Source: Alcaligenes faecalis
GTDB taxonomy: Bacteria; Pseudomonadota; Gammaproteobacteria; Burkholderiales; Burkholderiaceae_B
Reading direction: 5' to 3'
DNA length: 64,000 bases
Assembly (NCBI RefSeq): GCF_002443155.1
Contig: NZ_CP023667.1
Coordinates: 3,472,001 to 3,536,000 of the forward strand
Part shown: one piece after another, positions 28,955-39,506 of the stretch
Layout of the letters: each line of letters begins with the position of its first letter
How positions within the stretch are numbered: position 1 is the stretch's first letter
Translations under genes and position numbers: made by a program
The notes under the pieces: generated by a model
The model's database searches: none
Told to the model about the DNA's origin: nothing
Seen by the model: only the letters and a program-made list of their open reading frames with translations

Positions 28955-29443
28955 TCAGGCCGTAGGGCTGGCCATTGCTGGGATAGGCAGCTCGTGAAGA
29001 CCCTTGAATTCCTGCAAGGAAAAACTAGTCTGCGCTTGCCGAACCCCCGGCAAACGATGCAATTTTCTTTGCAACAATTCCGAATAGCTGTCCAGATCCT
29101 TGGCCACCACCATCAGCAAAAAGTCGGCCGGACCGGCAATACCGTGGCACATCACCACCTCCGGAATATCGCGCACGGCCTCCACAAACTGCACCGAACG
29201 CTCTTCATTTTGAAAGTCCACACTGATGCTGACGAAGGCCACCACGCCATAGCCCAGGCCGCGCCGATCCAGCCGGGCGTGGTAGCCTGAAATAAGCCCG
29301 GCTTCTTCCATGCGTCGAATCCGGCGCCAGCAGGGCGACTGCGATATGCCCACTTTTTGCGCCAGCTCGCTCGTTGTGAGCCGGGCGTTTCTTTGGAGCT
29401 CGGCCAGCAAACTGCAATCCACCTCATCCAGTTCTATTTGCAT
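28955..29443 (-). CDS. Lrp/AsnC-family regulator, KynR-like
   Basis: Amino-acid-responsive regulator. The N-terminal HTH is LLAELQRNARLTTSELAQKVGISQSPCWRRIRRMEEAG, followed by the RAM ligand-binding domain with FQNEERSVQFVEAVRDIPEV and GPADFLLMVVAKDLDSY. The 162-residue length is usual. It is divergent from kynA, as KynR is in pseudomonads, where it activates the kyn genes with kynurenine. That role is inferred here from position. Confidence 0.88.
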   Translation of the reverse strand: MQIELDEVDCSLLAELQRNARLTTSELAQKVGISQSPCWRRIRRMEEAGLISGYHARLDRRGLGYGVVAFVSISVDFQNEERSVQFVEAVRDIPEVVMCHGIAGPADFLLMVVAKDLDSYSELLQRKLHRLPGVRQAQTSFSLQEFKGLHELPIPAMASPTA

Positions 29444-29463
29444 AAAAAAACCCGTTTTTTAAG

Positions 29464-29476
29464 TTTTTCAGAAAAA
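29464..29476. promoter_or_regulatory. Candidate Lrp-type operator between the regulator and kynA
   Basis: TTTTTC (29464-29469) and GAAAAA (29471-29476) are perfect arms around one base, in an AT-rich stretch 20 bases from the regulator start. Lrp-family sites are loose AT-rich palindromes, so this fits but is weak evidence on its own. Confidence 0.35.
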
Positions 29477-29499
29477 GTTATGCTTCTATAAAAAACAGC

Positions 29500-29528
29500 T
29501 TGGCGCAAGACCCTTAAATCCATAAGAT
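29500..29528 (+). promoter_or_regulatory. Probable promoter of the kyn operon
   Basis: TTGGCG (29500-29505) and TAAGAT (29523-29528) are separated by 17 bases and match the sigma-70 pattern fairly well. Transcription would start near 29535, giving a leader of about 220 bases before kynA. Confidence 0.5.
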
Positions 29529-29557
29529 CAACGCATAAATTTAAGTGGGATGAAATC

Positions 29558-29737
29558 ATGAAACCACAGAGAAATTTCAGCTTCACCCCTATGCCCGCCT
29601 ACTCGGGTGACCGCATCCTGCCGCTGATGGAGACCTTCGGGCACGATGCACTGCAAGCTCCCCTCGGCGCGCAACGCGACTTTGGTTTTCTATCGACTCA
29701 CGCGACCTGTTCCACACGTCGCACAGGTCATTATTAA
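29558..29737 (+). pseudogene. Remnant of a class I aminotransferase 5' end in the kynA leader
   Basis: A 59-codon reading frame starts with ATG at 29558, behind the motif GTGGGA. Its residues 10-27, [18 protein letters not shown], resemble the N-terminus of the AspC/TyrB/aromatic aminotransferase family (pattern AYxGDPIxxLxExF). After about residue 28 the resemblance ends and the frame reads unrelated sequence to a TAA at 29735-29737, 19 bases before kynA. The simplest reading is that a deletion removed most of an aminotransferase gene and joined its promoter and first codons to kynA. A chance match or a true leader peptide cannot be excluded. Confidence 0.45.
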
Positions 29738-29756
29738 CGTACCGGGAACAGAACAA

Positions 29757-30629
29757 ATGAATGCTTCCAAAGCATCGGCTGACAAGGGAATCGGCGAGAC
29801 AGAGCGCATTGTTTCGGAAGAAAAAGCGCAGTTGGATTTCAGCCAATCCATGAGCTATGGCGACTACTTGCACCTGGACGAGGTGCTGGGCGCTCAACAC
29901 CCGCTCTCGCCTGCCCACGACGAAATGCTGTTCATCATCCAGCACCAGACCAGCGAACTCTGGATGAAACTGATGCTGCACGAACTGAATGCGGCCACCG
30001 CATCGGTCGCCGCCGACCGCTATGCCGACAGCTTCAAGATGCTGGCGCGTGTCTCGCGCATCATGGAGCAACTGGTCAGCGCTTGGACTGTGCTGTCGAC
30101 CATGACCCCGCCGGAATACACCGCCATGCGGCCTTATCTGGCCAGTTCCAGCGGCTTTCAAAGCGCGCAATATCGCTGCATTGAATTTGCTCTGGGCAAC
30201 AAGAACGCCGCCATGCTCAAGCCACATGCACACCGCCCTGACCTGCTCCGTCAGGTGGAAGCGGCCTACCGAGCGCCTTCGCTGTACGACGAATCGCTGC
30301 GCCTGTTGGCCCGCCAAGGTTTCCACATTCCCGCCGAGTATCTGGACCGTGACTGGACACAGCCCTACGTGGCCAGCCCCGAGGTCGAAGCCGCCTGGTT
30401 GCAGGTTTACCGTGACCCGTATGCACACTGGGATCTGTACCAGCTGGGCGAGAAGCTGACCGACATTGAGGATGCCTTCCGTCTTTGGCGTTTCCGTCAT
30501 GTCACGACGGTGGAACGCGTTATCGGCTTCAAGCGCGGCACTGGTGGCACAGGCGGCGTCAGCTACCTGCGCAAGATGCTGGATGTTGTGTTGTTCCCCG
30601 AGATCTGGACTGTTCGGACCGCGTTGTAA
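29757..30629 (+). CDS. kynA: Tryptophan 2,3-dioxygenase
   Basis: Heme enzyme that opens the indole ring of L-tryptophan to give N-formylkynurenine. The active-site His is in [20 protein letters not shown]. The heme-side region [19 protein letters not shown] and the loop [15 protein letters not shown] are intact. The ATG at 29757 (AACAGAACAA upstream) gives 290 residues; an earlier in-frame ATG at 29646 lies inside the aminotransferase remnant and is rejected. The stop overlaps the next start (TAATG). Confidence 0.96.
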   Translation: MNASKASADKGIGETERIVSEEKAQLDFSQSMSYGDYLHLDEVLGAQHPLSPAHDEMLFIIQHQTSELWMKLMLHELNAATASVAADRYADSFKMLARVSRIMEQLVSAWTVLSTMTPPEYTAMRPYLASSSGFQSAQYRCIEFALGNKNAAMLKPHAHRPDLLRQVEAAYRAPSLYDESLRLLARQGFHIPAEYLDRDWTQPYVASPEVEAAWLQVYRDPYAHWDLYQLGEKLTDIEDAFRLWRFRHVTTVERVIGFKRGTGGTGGVSYLRKMLDVVLFPEIWTVRTAL

Positions 30630-31534
30630 TGCAGGCTCCCCACGACTCCCTCTCCGCGCAGGAGCGCGAGCGCGAATATTCGCCCAGTTCCTGTATAGGC
30701 GGGAACTACGCGCCCTACATCGAAGACTACGCCACACTTAGCGCAGCGGCGTTGGCAAGCGAATCACGGCATACCGAGCATGCCTATGGCAGCGCTGCCG
30801 CGCACAAGCTTGACCTGTTCCTGCCTGAGCCCCGCGATTCGGAGGCGCTTCCGCCCTTGCTGCTGTTTATCCACGGCGGCTACTGGCAGGAGCTCTCCAA
30901 GGCGTCCTCTTTGTTCTCGGCCCCGGATTGCACCAACGCGGGCATCGCCTTTGCCGCCATTGATTACACCTTGGCGCCACAAGCCTCTGTCCACGACATG
31001 GTGCTGGAGTGTCGCAAGGCACTGCGCTGGCTGCATCAACACGGTGAAGAACTGGGCTTTGACCCGCAACGCATCGTCGTTTCCGGCAGCTCTGCCGGAG
31101 CGCATCTGGCGGCCATGTGCTGCTTGCGTGGGTGGAAGGATGATGCCAATTTGCCGGTAGACGTGCCCGCAGCGACAGTGCTGGTTTCCGGCATTTACGA
31201 CCTGCAACCCCTGATTGGCACCAGTATCAATGAGGCACTGTCCCTGGACGTGGCAAGTGCGCGAGCGATCAGCCCACAACTGCTTGATCTGACAGGCTTT
31301 CCGCCCGCCATCATCAGCTGGGGAGAAATTGAAACCTCGGAGTTCAAGCGCCAGAGCCAGGCTTTTGCCGATGCGCTGAACGCACTGGGTGCCCAGTATC
31401 TGCCCCCCATCGAAATGCCAGCACGTAACCACTTCGATGTCATTCTTGACCAGGCTCGCCCCAACACCCGCTTGGGCGATGCCACGCACGCGCTCTTTGC
31501 GTCCTTGCCGGTCACCTCTACTCGGAGCAAGTGA
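30629..31534 (+). CDS. Alpha/beta-hydrolase-fold arylformamidase (N-formylkynurenine formamidase)
   Basis: Likely releases formate from N-formylkynurenine. The oxyanion motif HGGYW and the nucleophile elbow VSGSSAGAH are those of the HGGxW arylformamidases. The catalytic Asp and His are probably in the region from ISWGEIETSEFKRQ to PARNHFDVI. This fold differs from the common bacterial KynB, a metal-dependent cyclase-fold enzyme of about 210 residues. The 301-residue start is fixed by the one-base overlap with kynA. The role rests strongly on position. Confidence 0.85.
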   Translation: MQAPHDSLSAQEREREYSPSSCIGGNYAPYIEDYATLSAAALASESRHTEHAYGSAAAHKLDLFLPEPRDSEALPPLLLFIHGGYWQELSKASSLFSAPDCTNAGIAFAAIDYTLAPQASVHDMVLECRKALRWLHQHGEELGFDPQRIVVSGSSAGAHLAAMCCLRGWKDDANLPVDVPAATVLVSGIYDLQPLIGTSINEALSLDVASARAISPQLLDLTGFPPAIISWGEIETSEFKRQSQAFADALNALGAQYLPPIEMPARNHFDVILDQARPNTRLGDATHALFASLPVTSTRSK

Positions 31535-31911
31535 TGAAACAAGTTGTCGACGTCGGGCTTCCGCCCCTGAAGCAAGCGTTTTCCTGGGCCGTCAAAGCCA
31601 AAGGAGAAATGCTGTTCATGGTGAACGGGCCTGTGCGGCCGGACGGCAGCATCGATACGGGAAGCATCGAACAGCAAGCTCGCCTGACCTTCGCAAATAT
31701 GCAGCGGGCCACGCAAGCGGCGGGTGGCAGCCTGGAAAATGTCACCCAAGTGCTGATCTACATGACCGATGTTGCCGACATGGACATCATCGACAAGGTG
31801 TACAGGGAGTTTTTCTCTGCGCCCTTCCCCAACCGCGCCAGTGTGGGCGTTGCGGCCTTGGTGGAGCCGGGCATGAGGCTGGAGGTGGTAGCTTACGCCA
31901 TGATTCCTTGA
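31534..31911 (+). CDS. RidA (YjgF/YER057c) family protein
   Basis: 125-residue protein of the RidA superfamily, whose members hydrolyse reactive enamines/imines or deaminate 2-aminomuconate. The family pattern is seen in KGEMLFMVNGPVRPDGSID, LENVTQVLIYMTDVADM and FPNRASVGVAALVEPGMRLEV. The Arg in PNRAS aligns with the catalytic Arg of RidA, but the Glu expected four residues into the last strand seems to be Val, so it may belong to a specialised subgroup. TGATG couples it to the formamidase gene. No kynU is found after it. Confidence 0.88.
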   Translation: MKQVVDVGLPPLKQAFSWAVKAKGEMLFMVNGPVRPDGSIDTGSIEQQARLTFANMQRATQAAGGSLENVTQVLIYMTDVADMDIIDKVYREFFSAPFPNRASVGVAALVEPGMRLEVVAYAMIP

Positions 31912-31961
31912 GGCTGACAAAGGCGGGAAGCTGCAGTCAAAACCTGGCCGCACCCGCCGGA

Positions 31962-32915
31962 TTACAGCGAGTCGAACGGGTCCTGCGTACTGGGCAAGCC
32001 TGTGTCATCCCCCAGCACAAAGCGCGGGATGAATTGCAGCACGTACTGCCGCATGGCTTCGACCAGGCGCTGCGCATCGGGACGCAATTCGCGAGACCGC
32101 AAGGACACCACGCCGACCATATAAGGCACGTGGATATCAATCGGGCGCAGCACCACGTTAGGCAGTGGCAGGCCGTGGGCGGTGAAAGGGTCGATCAAGG
32201 ACACGCCTACCCCTTGGCTGGCCAGAACCAGGCCTTCCAGAGACGAGGCAACCTCGATATGACGGATATCTTCCGGGGCTTCCGGACTGGCGCGCAGCAA
32301 GGCGGTTGCCAGGGTATGGCGCAAACGGTGGCGGTTCTGGATGGAAATCAGGGGTGTGCTCTGAATATCACTGAGACGCACCAGTTCCTGTTTGGCCAGG
32401 GGATGGTTCACGGCCATGCCCAACAGGCACGGGCTTTGACCCGACCAATGCAAGGTGCAGCCATCAATGTCCAGCGGCAAACTGGTCACCGCCAGATCTG
32501 CCCGTCCTTCGTCGATGGCTTGCACCACTTCTTCCGGTTTCACCGTATCAATAATCAGCTTTTGCTTGAAGGCCGGATCGTGCTGCTCCATGATGCCCAG
32601 CGCTTGCGGCACCAGGCCAATCGCCAAGGCGTGAGTAGTCACGATACGCAGAGGTCGCAGCCCCCCACGGGCGATTTCCAGAGCGCGGGTTTGCAGCACC
32701 TCCAGATTCATCAGCACAGGCCGGGCTTCCAGATAGAACTCGCGCCCCTGCTCAGTCAAGGTGACTTGCGGACGGGTGCGAGTAAAGAGTCTGAACCCCA
32801 GCTCCTGGATCTGGCGGCTAACCACTGGCTGAGAGCGGTCAAGCAAGCGGCCGGCAGCGGTAACGCTGCCTGCGGACATCACAGCTGCAAAAGCTTCTAA
32901 TTGGCGAATTTCCAT
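31962..32915 (-). CDS. LysR-family transcriptional regulator
   Basis: The N-terminal HTH is MEIRQLEAFAAVMSAGSVTAAGRLLDRSQPVVSRQIQELG. A periplasmic-binding-protein-like effector domain follows from about residue 90. The 317-residue length is normal. It is convergent with the kyn operon and lies 64 bases after panB on the same strand. Its targets cannot be told from position. Confidence 0.92.
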   Translation of the reverse strand: MEIRQLEAFAAVMSAGSVTAAGRLLDRSQPVVSRQIQELGFRLFTRTRPQVTLTEQGREFYLEARPVLMNLEVLQTRALEIARGGLRPLRIVTTHALAIGLVPQALGIMEQHDPAFKQKLIIDTVKPEEVVQAIDEGRADLAVTSLPLDIDGCTLHWSGQSPCLLGMAVNHPLAKQELVRLSDIQSTPLISIQNRHRLRHTLATALLRASPEAPEDIRHIEVASSLEGLVLASQGVGVSLIDPFTAHGLPLPNVVLRPIDIHVPYMVGVVSLRSRELRPDAQRLVEAMRQYVLQFIPRFVLGDDTGLPSTQDPFDSL

Positions 32916-32979
32916 GTCGTTCTATGTGGATGCCGCATTTATCAACATGGAATATTCTAATGCGGAATAGTTAGGCGGA

Positions 32980-33801
32980 CTAGCGTTTCACACCGAAACA
33001 TTGATCCAGCGTGGGGAAAGAGCCATCACGCACCTCGGCCGCATATTGCGCCGCTGCTTGCGAGATCAGGGCACCCACATCCGCGTAGGGTTTGGCGAAT
33101 TTGGGAATCTTGCCGTTTGTCAGGCCCAGAATGTCTTCTGTCACCAGAACCTGACCATCACATGCAGGTGATGCACCGATGCCAATGGTAGGAATGGCGA
33201 TGGTTTCAGTAATCCGGCGGCCTACGCTTTCGGCCACTCCTTCCAGCACCACGCCCCAGGCACCTGCCTGAGCATGGGCGACGGCATCGTCCAGCACGCG
33301 CTGGGCGGCGGCATCGGTCATGCCCTGAGCTTTGTAACCGCCCATGGTGTTGACGTACTGGGGCATCAAGCCCACGTGGGCCAGCACAGGCACGCCGCGC
33401 TCAACCAGGAAACGCGTGGTTTCAGCCATGGCTTGGCCGCCTTCCATCTTCACCGCCTGGGCGCCGCTGGCCGCGAGCATACGCGATGCATTGGCAAATG
33501 CCTGCTGGGGTGATTCCTGATAGCTGCCAAAAGGCATGTCCACGACAATACAAGCGTGTTTAGTTGCACGCACCACGGCCGCGGCATGGGCAGCCAACAT
33601 ATCCACCGTAATGCTCAGGGTGTCCGGCATGGCATAACCTACCATCGCGGTCGAGTCGCCCACCAGGATCATGTCCATGTGCTCGTCCAGCATTCGTGCG
33701 ATAGGCGCGATGTAGGCTGTTAACGAAGCAATTTTTTGTTTGCCCTTATAGGCGGTCAGAGCGGGAACGCTAATGCGAACCTGCGTGGTATGTACGCTCA
33801 T
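32980..33801 (-). CDS. panB: 3-methyl-2-oxobutanoate hydroxymethyltransferase
   Basis: First step of pantothenate synthesis, adding a hydroxymethyl group to 2-oxoisovalerate. The N-terminal KGKQKIASLTAYIAPIARML is followed by the Mg-binding MILVGDSTAMVGY and DMPFGSYQESPQQAFANA. AVKMEGGQAM, the HVGLMPQYVNTMGGYKAQG stretch and IGIGASPACDGQVLV follow. The 273-residue length is usual. panC is not adjacent. Confidence 0.95.
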   Translation of the reverse strand: MSVHTTQVRISVPALTAYKGKQKIASLTAYIAPIARMLDEHMDMILVGDSTAMVGYAMPDTLSITVDMLAAHAAAVVRATKHACIVVDMPFGSYQESPQQAFANASRMLAASGAQAVKMEGGQAMAETTRFLVERGVPVLAHVGLMPQYVNTMGGYKAQGMTDAAAQRVLDDAVAHAQAGAWGVVLEGVAESVGRRITETIAIPTIGIGASPACDGQVLVTEDILGLTNGKIPKFAKPYADVGALISQAAAQYAAEVRDGSFPTLDQCFGVKR

Positions 33802-34101
33802 ACTTACTCCAGCTGGAACCCCATAGGCAAAAGCTTATATGGGATTATGAATGATGCAGATTGCAACATCTTAATAAAAAATCCAGTCGACGCCTCTATA
33901 ATCGCCGTAGGACAAAAAACAATAAGCTAATTTCCTGCCTACGTACAAGCTTCGCGTGTCCATCCCGTGCGGATTCAGGTCCTTTTAAGGACTTTTGTTT
34001 TGACATCGCCTGTACTCTAGAGCCCGATCGTTCCCAATGTGCGGTGGTTTCATCAGCCATGTCCTGGCTGTTTTGCCGTGCACTCTACCGAGGAGAGACT
34101 T
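33802..34101. other. 300-base divergent intergenic region with a possible small RNA
   Basis: No protein-coding gene is supported. A perfect TATAAT lies at 33897-33902, without a good -35. Downstream, CGTAGG (about 33906) can pair with CCTACG (about 33937). A stem GTCCTT/AAGGAC near 33980-33993 is followed by TTTTGTTTT. Together these could mark a short plus-strand RNA of about 95 bases ending near 34000. Promoters of panB and of the aldo/keto reductase gene must also lie here. Confidence 0.3.
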
Positions 34102-34956
34102 ATGTCGACTACCCCCCCAACCATCACCTTCCACGACGATAACCGTGCGCCCCAACTGGGCATGGGCGTGTGGCAGGTACCTGCCGAGCAAACGGCCGAT
34201 GTGGTGTGCAGTGGCATCGAAGCGGGCTACCGCCTGATCGATACTGCCGCCATTTATGGCAACGAAGCCGAAGTCGGCCAAGGGATTCGTCAGTCCAAGG
34301 TGCCACGCGAAGAACTGTTTGTGACCACCAAGCTGTGGAATGACATGCATGGCCACGACAACACCCGTGCAGGCTTTGAAGAAAGCATGGACAAGCTGCA
34401 GCTCGATTATGTGGATCTGTACCTGATCCACTGGCCCGTGCCCAAGAACCGTCAGTACATCCAGACCTGGGAAACACTGATCAATCTGCGCAACGAAGGC
34501 CGCGTGAAATCCATTGGTGTGTGCAATTTCCTGCCCCAGCACCTGCAAACCTTGCTGGACAAAACGGGCGTGCTGCCCGTGCTGAACCAGATCGAACTGC
34601 ACCCCGGCTTTCAGCAGGCCGAGTCGCGTCACTACCATGAAGACCACGCCATCCAGACCCAGGCCTGGAGCCCGCTGGGATTGGGTACGCTGTGGGACAA
34701 TCCGGTGCTGAACAGGATCGCCAAGGAACATGGCCGTTCAGTGGCGCAAATCATGCTGCGCTGGCAGATTCAGCTGGGCAATATGGTGATTACCAAGTCC
34801 AATTCCCCCAAGCGTCAGCGCGACAATATGGACATTTTCAGCTTCGAGCTAAGCGAACAGGATATGGCTGCCATTGCCGGTCTGGACCAGGCCGACGGTC
34901 GTCTTGGCCCGGATCCAGAACTGTTCCGCCTGCCCAAAAGCACCGTCCAAGACTAA
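34102..34956 (+). CDS. Aldo/keto reductase
   Basis: NADPH-dependent carbonyl reductase with a TIM barrel, close in pattern to 2,5-diketo-D-gluconate reductases. The catalytic Asp and Tyr are in YRLIDTAAIYGNE, Lys in FVTTKLWND and His in YLIHWPVP. The NADP-binding C-terminal part reads ITKSNSPKRQRDNMDIF. The ATG at 34102 follows GAGGAGA and gives 284 residues. The stop overlaps the convergent MFS gene by four bases. Confidence 0.94.
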   Translation: MSTTPPTITFHDDNRAPQLGMGVWQVPAEQTADVVCSGIEAGYRLIDTAAIYGNEAEVGQGIRQSKVPREELFVTTKLWNDMHGHDNTRAGFEESMDKLQLDYVDLYLIHWPVPKNRQYIQTWETLINLRNEGRVKSIGVCNFLPQHLQTLLDKTGVLPVLNQIELHPGFQQAESRHYHEDHAIQTQAWSPLGLGTLWDNPVLNRIAKEHGRSVAQIMLRWQIQLGNMVITKSNSPKRQRDNMDIFSFELSEQDMAAIAGLDQADGRLGPDPELFRLPKSTVQD

Positions 34957-36368
34957 GCCCTGGGGCACACCCGTCTTGCAGGGCCGGACAAGAAGGCGGC
35001 AAGAAGGGGCGCCAGGGCAAACAGCCACAGCAGAGCCTGCGCCGACTGGCGCGCGCCCTGCACCCCACCGGGGTCTACAAAGCCCGAGGCCGTGGTGATG
35101 ATCCCGGCCAGAGCGGCCCCCAATGCCATCGTGAACAGTTGCAAGGTGGTAATGGCTGCCGAGGCAATATTCTCCTGCCCCTTGGGTGCGGAATGAAACA
35201 CCCGCGTCAGCAGATGTGGCCAGGCCAGACCAATCCCCACCCCGACTCCCAATAAGGACAGGTACAAGGCCCAGGAATAATCCGTGCCTTCACTCAAGCC
35301 TTCCCATGGAATAAACACGCCCAAGGCAACCAAGGACAAGCCCGAGAGCACAGGCCCGGCAATAATCATGCGATCCCCGGTTTTCAGCCCCCGGCTGGAG
35401 CTGGCAATAGAACCCAAGGTCCAGCCACCTGACATCAAGGCCGTCAGATAGCCTGCTTTAAGGGGGCTCATGTGGTGGATGATCTGCAGGAAATACGGAA
35501 TGAAGATTTCCGTTGCCACGGCCACGCTGACCAGGCCAATACCGGCATATAGACTGCCCAAGGCAGTGCTGATGGAGTAGGTGCCCTGCGGAAACAGGCG
35601 GCTGGTAGACTTGCTGTCGGCACGCGCCATCAAATACACCAGAATTGCCCCACCTGCGACACCGGCCAGATTGATCATCCAGGAAGTCGACAGGCTCCCT
35701 GCCGACATCACCAGCACAGAGGCCGTCAGCAGCAAGACCTTGCCCAGGGTGGAGCCCGATTGACGCGATTCGGGCGCACGCGCGTCGCGCAATTGCGTCC
35801 AGACCAGAATCGCCAGTAAAGCGGCACACGGCAGGACGCTCCAGAAGGCCAGACGCCACTGCCCCATCTGGGCAAACACCCCGCCAATCGCCGGGCCTGA
35901 CAAAGTGGCCACGCCCCACATACTGGACACCAAAGCCATGACGCGCGGCCAAAGGCGCTCTTCAAACACCAGCCGGATCGAGGAATAGCTCAGACCCAGC
36001 AGCAGGCCGCCGCCCAAGCCCTGAATCGTGCGGGCAAAAAGCAGAAAAGGCATGGAAGGTGCTGCCGCGCACAAGGTTGTACCAATGGCAAAAAACAGCA
36101 GCGACACCAGAAAGCTGTGTCGCAGACCCAGTTTTTCCAGAACTTGTGGCGACAGGGCCGAGCCCAGGATCGAGGCCACCACAAAGAGCGTGGTGTTCCA
36201 GGCGTAGTACTCCAGCCCGCCAATATCCTCCACCACCGAGGGCAAAATCGTGGTCGCCACATACACGTTGATCGCGTGAACCGCCACGCCACCGGCCAAC
36301 GCCAGCGAACGCAAGCCATTGCGGCCAGACAGTAATTCGGACCAAGAAGCTTCTTGGGTATTCGCCAT
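34953..36368 (-). CDS. MFS transporter, drug-efflux type
   Basis: Major facilitator with 12 or more hydrophobic helices. The loop 2-3 region reads ALSPQVLEKLGLRHSF, and motif-C-like sequence is found in GVATLSGPAIGGVFAQMGQWRLAF, typical of exporters. The 471-residue start at 36368 is preferred; an in-frame ATG at 36467 would force the protein to begin upstream of, and read through, the acnA terminator hairpin. The cargo is unknown. Confidence 0.85.
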   Translation of the reverse strand: MANTQEASWSELLSGRNGLRSLALAGGVAVHAINVYVATTILPSVVEDIGGLEYYAWNTTLFVVASILGSALSPQVLEKLGLRHSFLVSLLFFAIGTTLCAAAPSMPFLLFARTIQGLGGGLLLGLSYSSIRLVFEERLWPRVMALVSSMWGVATLSGPAIGGVFAQMGQWRLAFWSVLPCAALLAILVWTQLRDARAPESRQSGSTLGKVLLLTASVLVMSAGSLSTSWMINLAGVAGGAILVYLMARADSKSTSRLFPQGTYSISTALGSLYAGIGLVSVAVATEIFIPYFLQIIHHMSPLKAGYLTALMSGGWTLGSIASSSRGLKTGDRMIIAGPVLSGLSLVALGVFIPWEGLSEGTDYSWALYLSLLGVGVGIGLAWPHLLTRVFHSAPKGQENIASAAITTLQLFTMALGAALAGIITTASGFVDPGGVQGARQSAQALLWLFALAPLLAAFLSGPARRVCPRA

Positions 36369-36383
36369 TTTTCTGTATCCAAG

Positions 36384-36407
36384 CAAAAAGCCGGCGCAGG
36401 AGCCGGC
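36384..36407 (-). terminator. Terminator of acnA, close to the MFS gene start
   Basis: On the minus strand GCCGGC (36407-36402) and GCCGGC (36395-36390) form a stem around TCCTGC, followed by TTTTTGC. It lies about 85 bases after acnA and only 16 bases before the MFS start codon. Confidence 0.8.
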
Positions 36408-36492
36408 CCCTAAACACACAAGTGCGCCAGGGGCATGACACCACTGACGCACCTGCTGGCGTGTCAAACCACGCCTTGACCTGCTGCCGAGC

Positions 36493-39246
<2,754 letters not shown>

Positions 39247-39325
39247 ATCGGGATCTCCATGGAAAAGTGCCGGCCGATACCATCCAATTTACCCAGCCAG
39301 CGATACACATGTGGTAATTGTCTAT

Positions 39326-39337
39326 TGGTCTAGACCA
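39326..39337. promoter_or_regulatory. Perfect 12-bp palindrome upstream of acnA
   Basis: TGGTCTAGACCA is a perfect palindrome with the GTC-N2-GAC core seen in operators of GntR regulators of the FCD group. It lies 80 bases upstream of acnA and 170 bases upstream of the diguanylate cyclase gene. Which regulator binds is unknown. Confidence 0.5.
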
Positions 39338-39434
39338 TTCCACATCTTACACTCTGGCGTAATCCCCCGCCCTGTGCAGCGTCCCTCCTGTGGCCTTACG
39401 TCACACCTACACAAACTCGGAAACATTCTTTACG

Positions 39435-39440
39435 TATAAT
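39435..39440 (+). promoter_or_regulatory. Possible -10 element for the diguanylate cyclase gene
   Basis: TATAAT at 39435-39440 matches the consensus and lies 66 bases before the start codon. No good -35 hexamer is visible at the right distance. Confidence 0.35.
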
Positions 39441-39506
39441 GATTTAGGTGCCTTCCACCCGTCTTTTGGTCTCATCTCCATTTTCTTCGAGCACTAGCCC
39501 ATCCCC

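Noticed and set aside
29646..29756. N-terminal extension of kynA
   Set aside because: It lies in the aminotransferase remnant and leader and does not resemble tryptophan dioxygenase.
31389..32900. Plus-strand frame of 503 codons across the kyn operon end and the LysR gene
   Set aside because: It overlaps three supported genes and has the composition of a complement frame.
36369..36467. N-terminal extension of the MFS gene
   Set aside because: It would encode the acnA terminator hairpin and adds residues unlike an MFS N-terminus.
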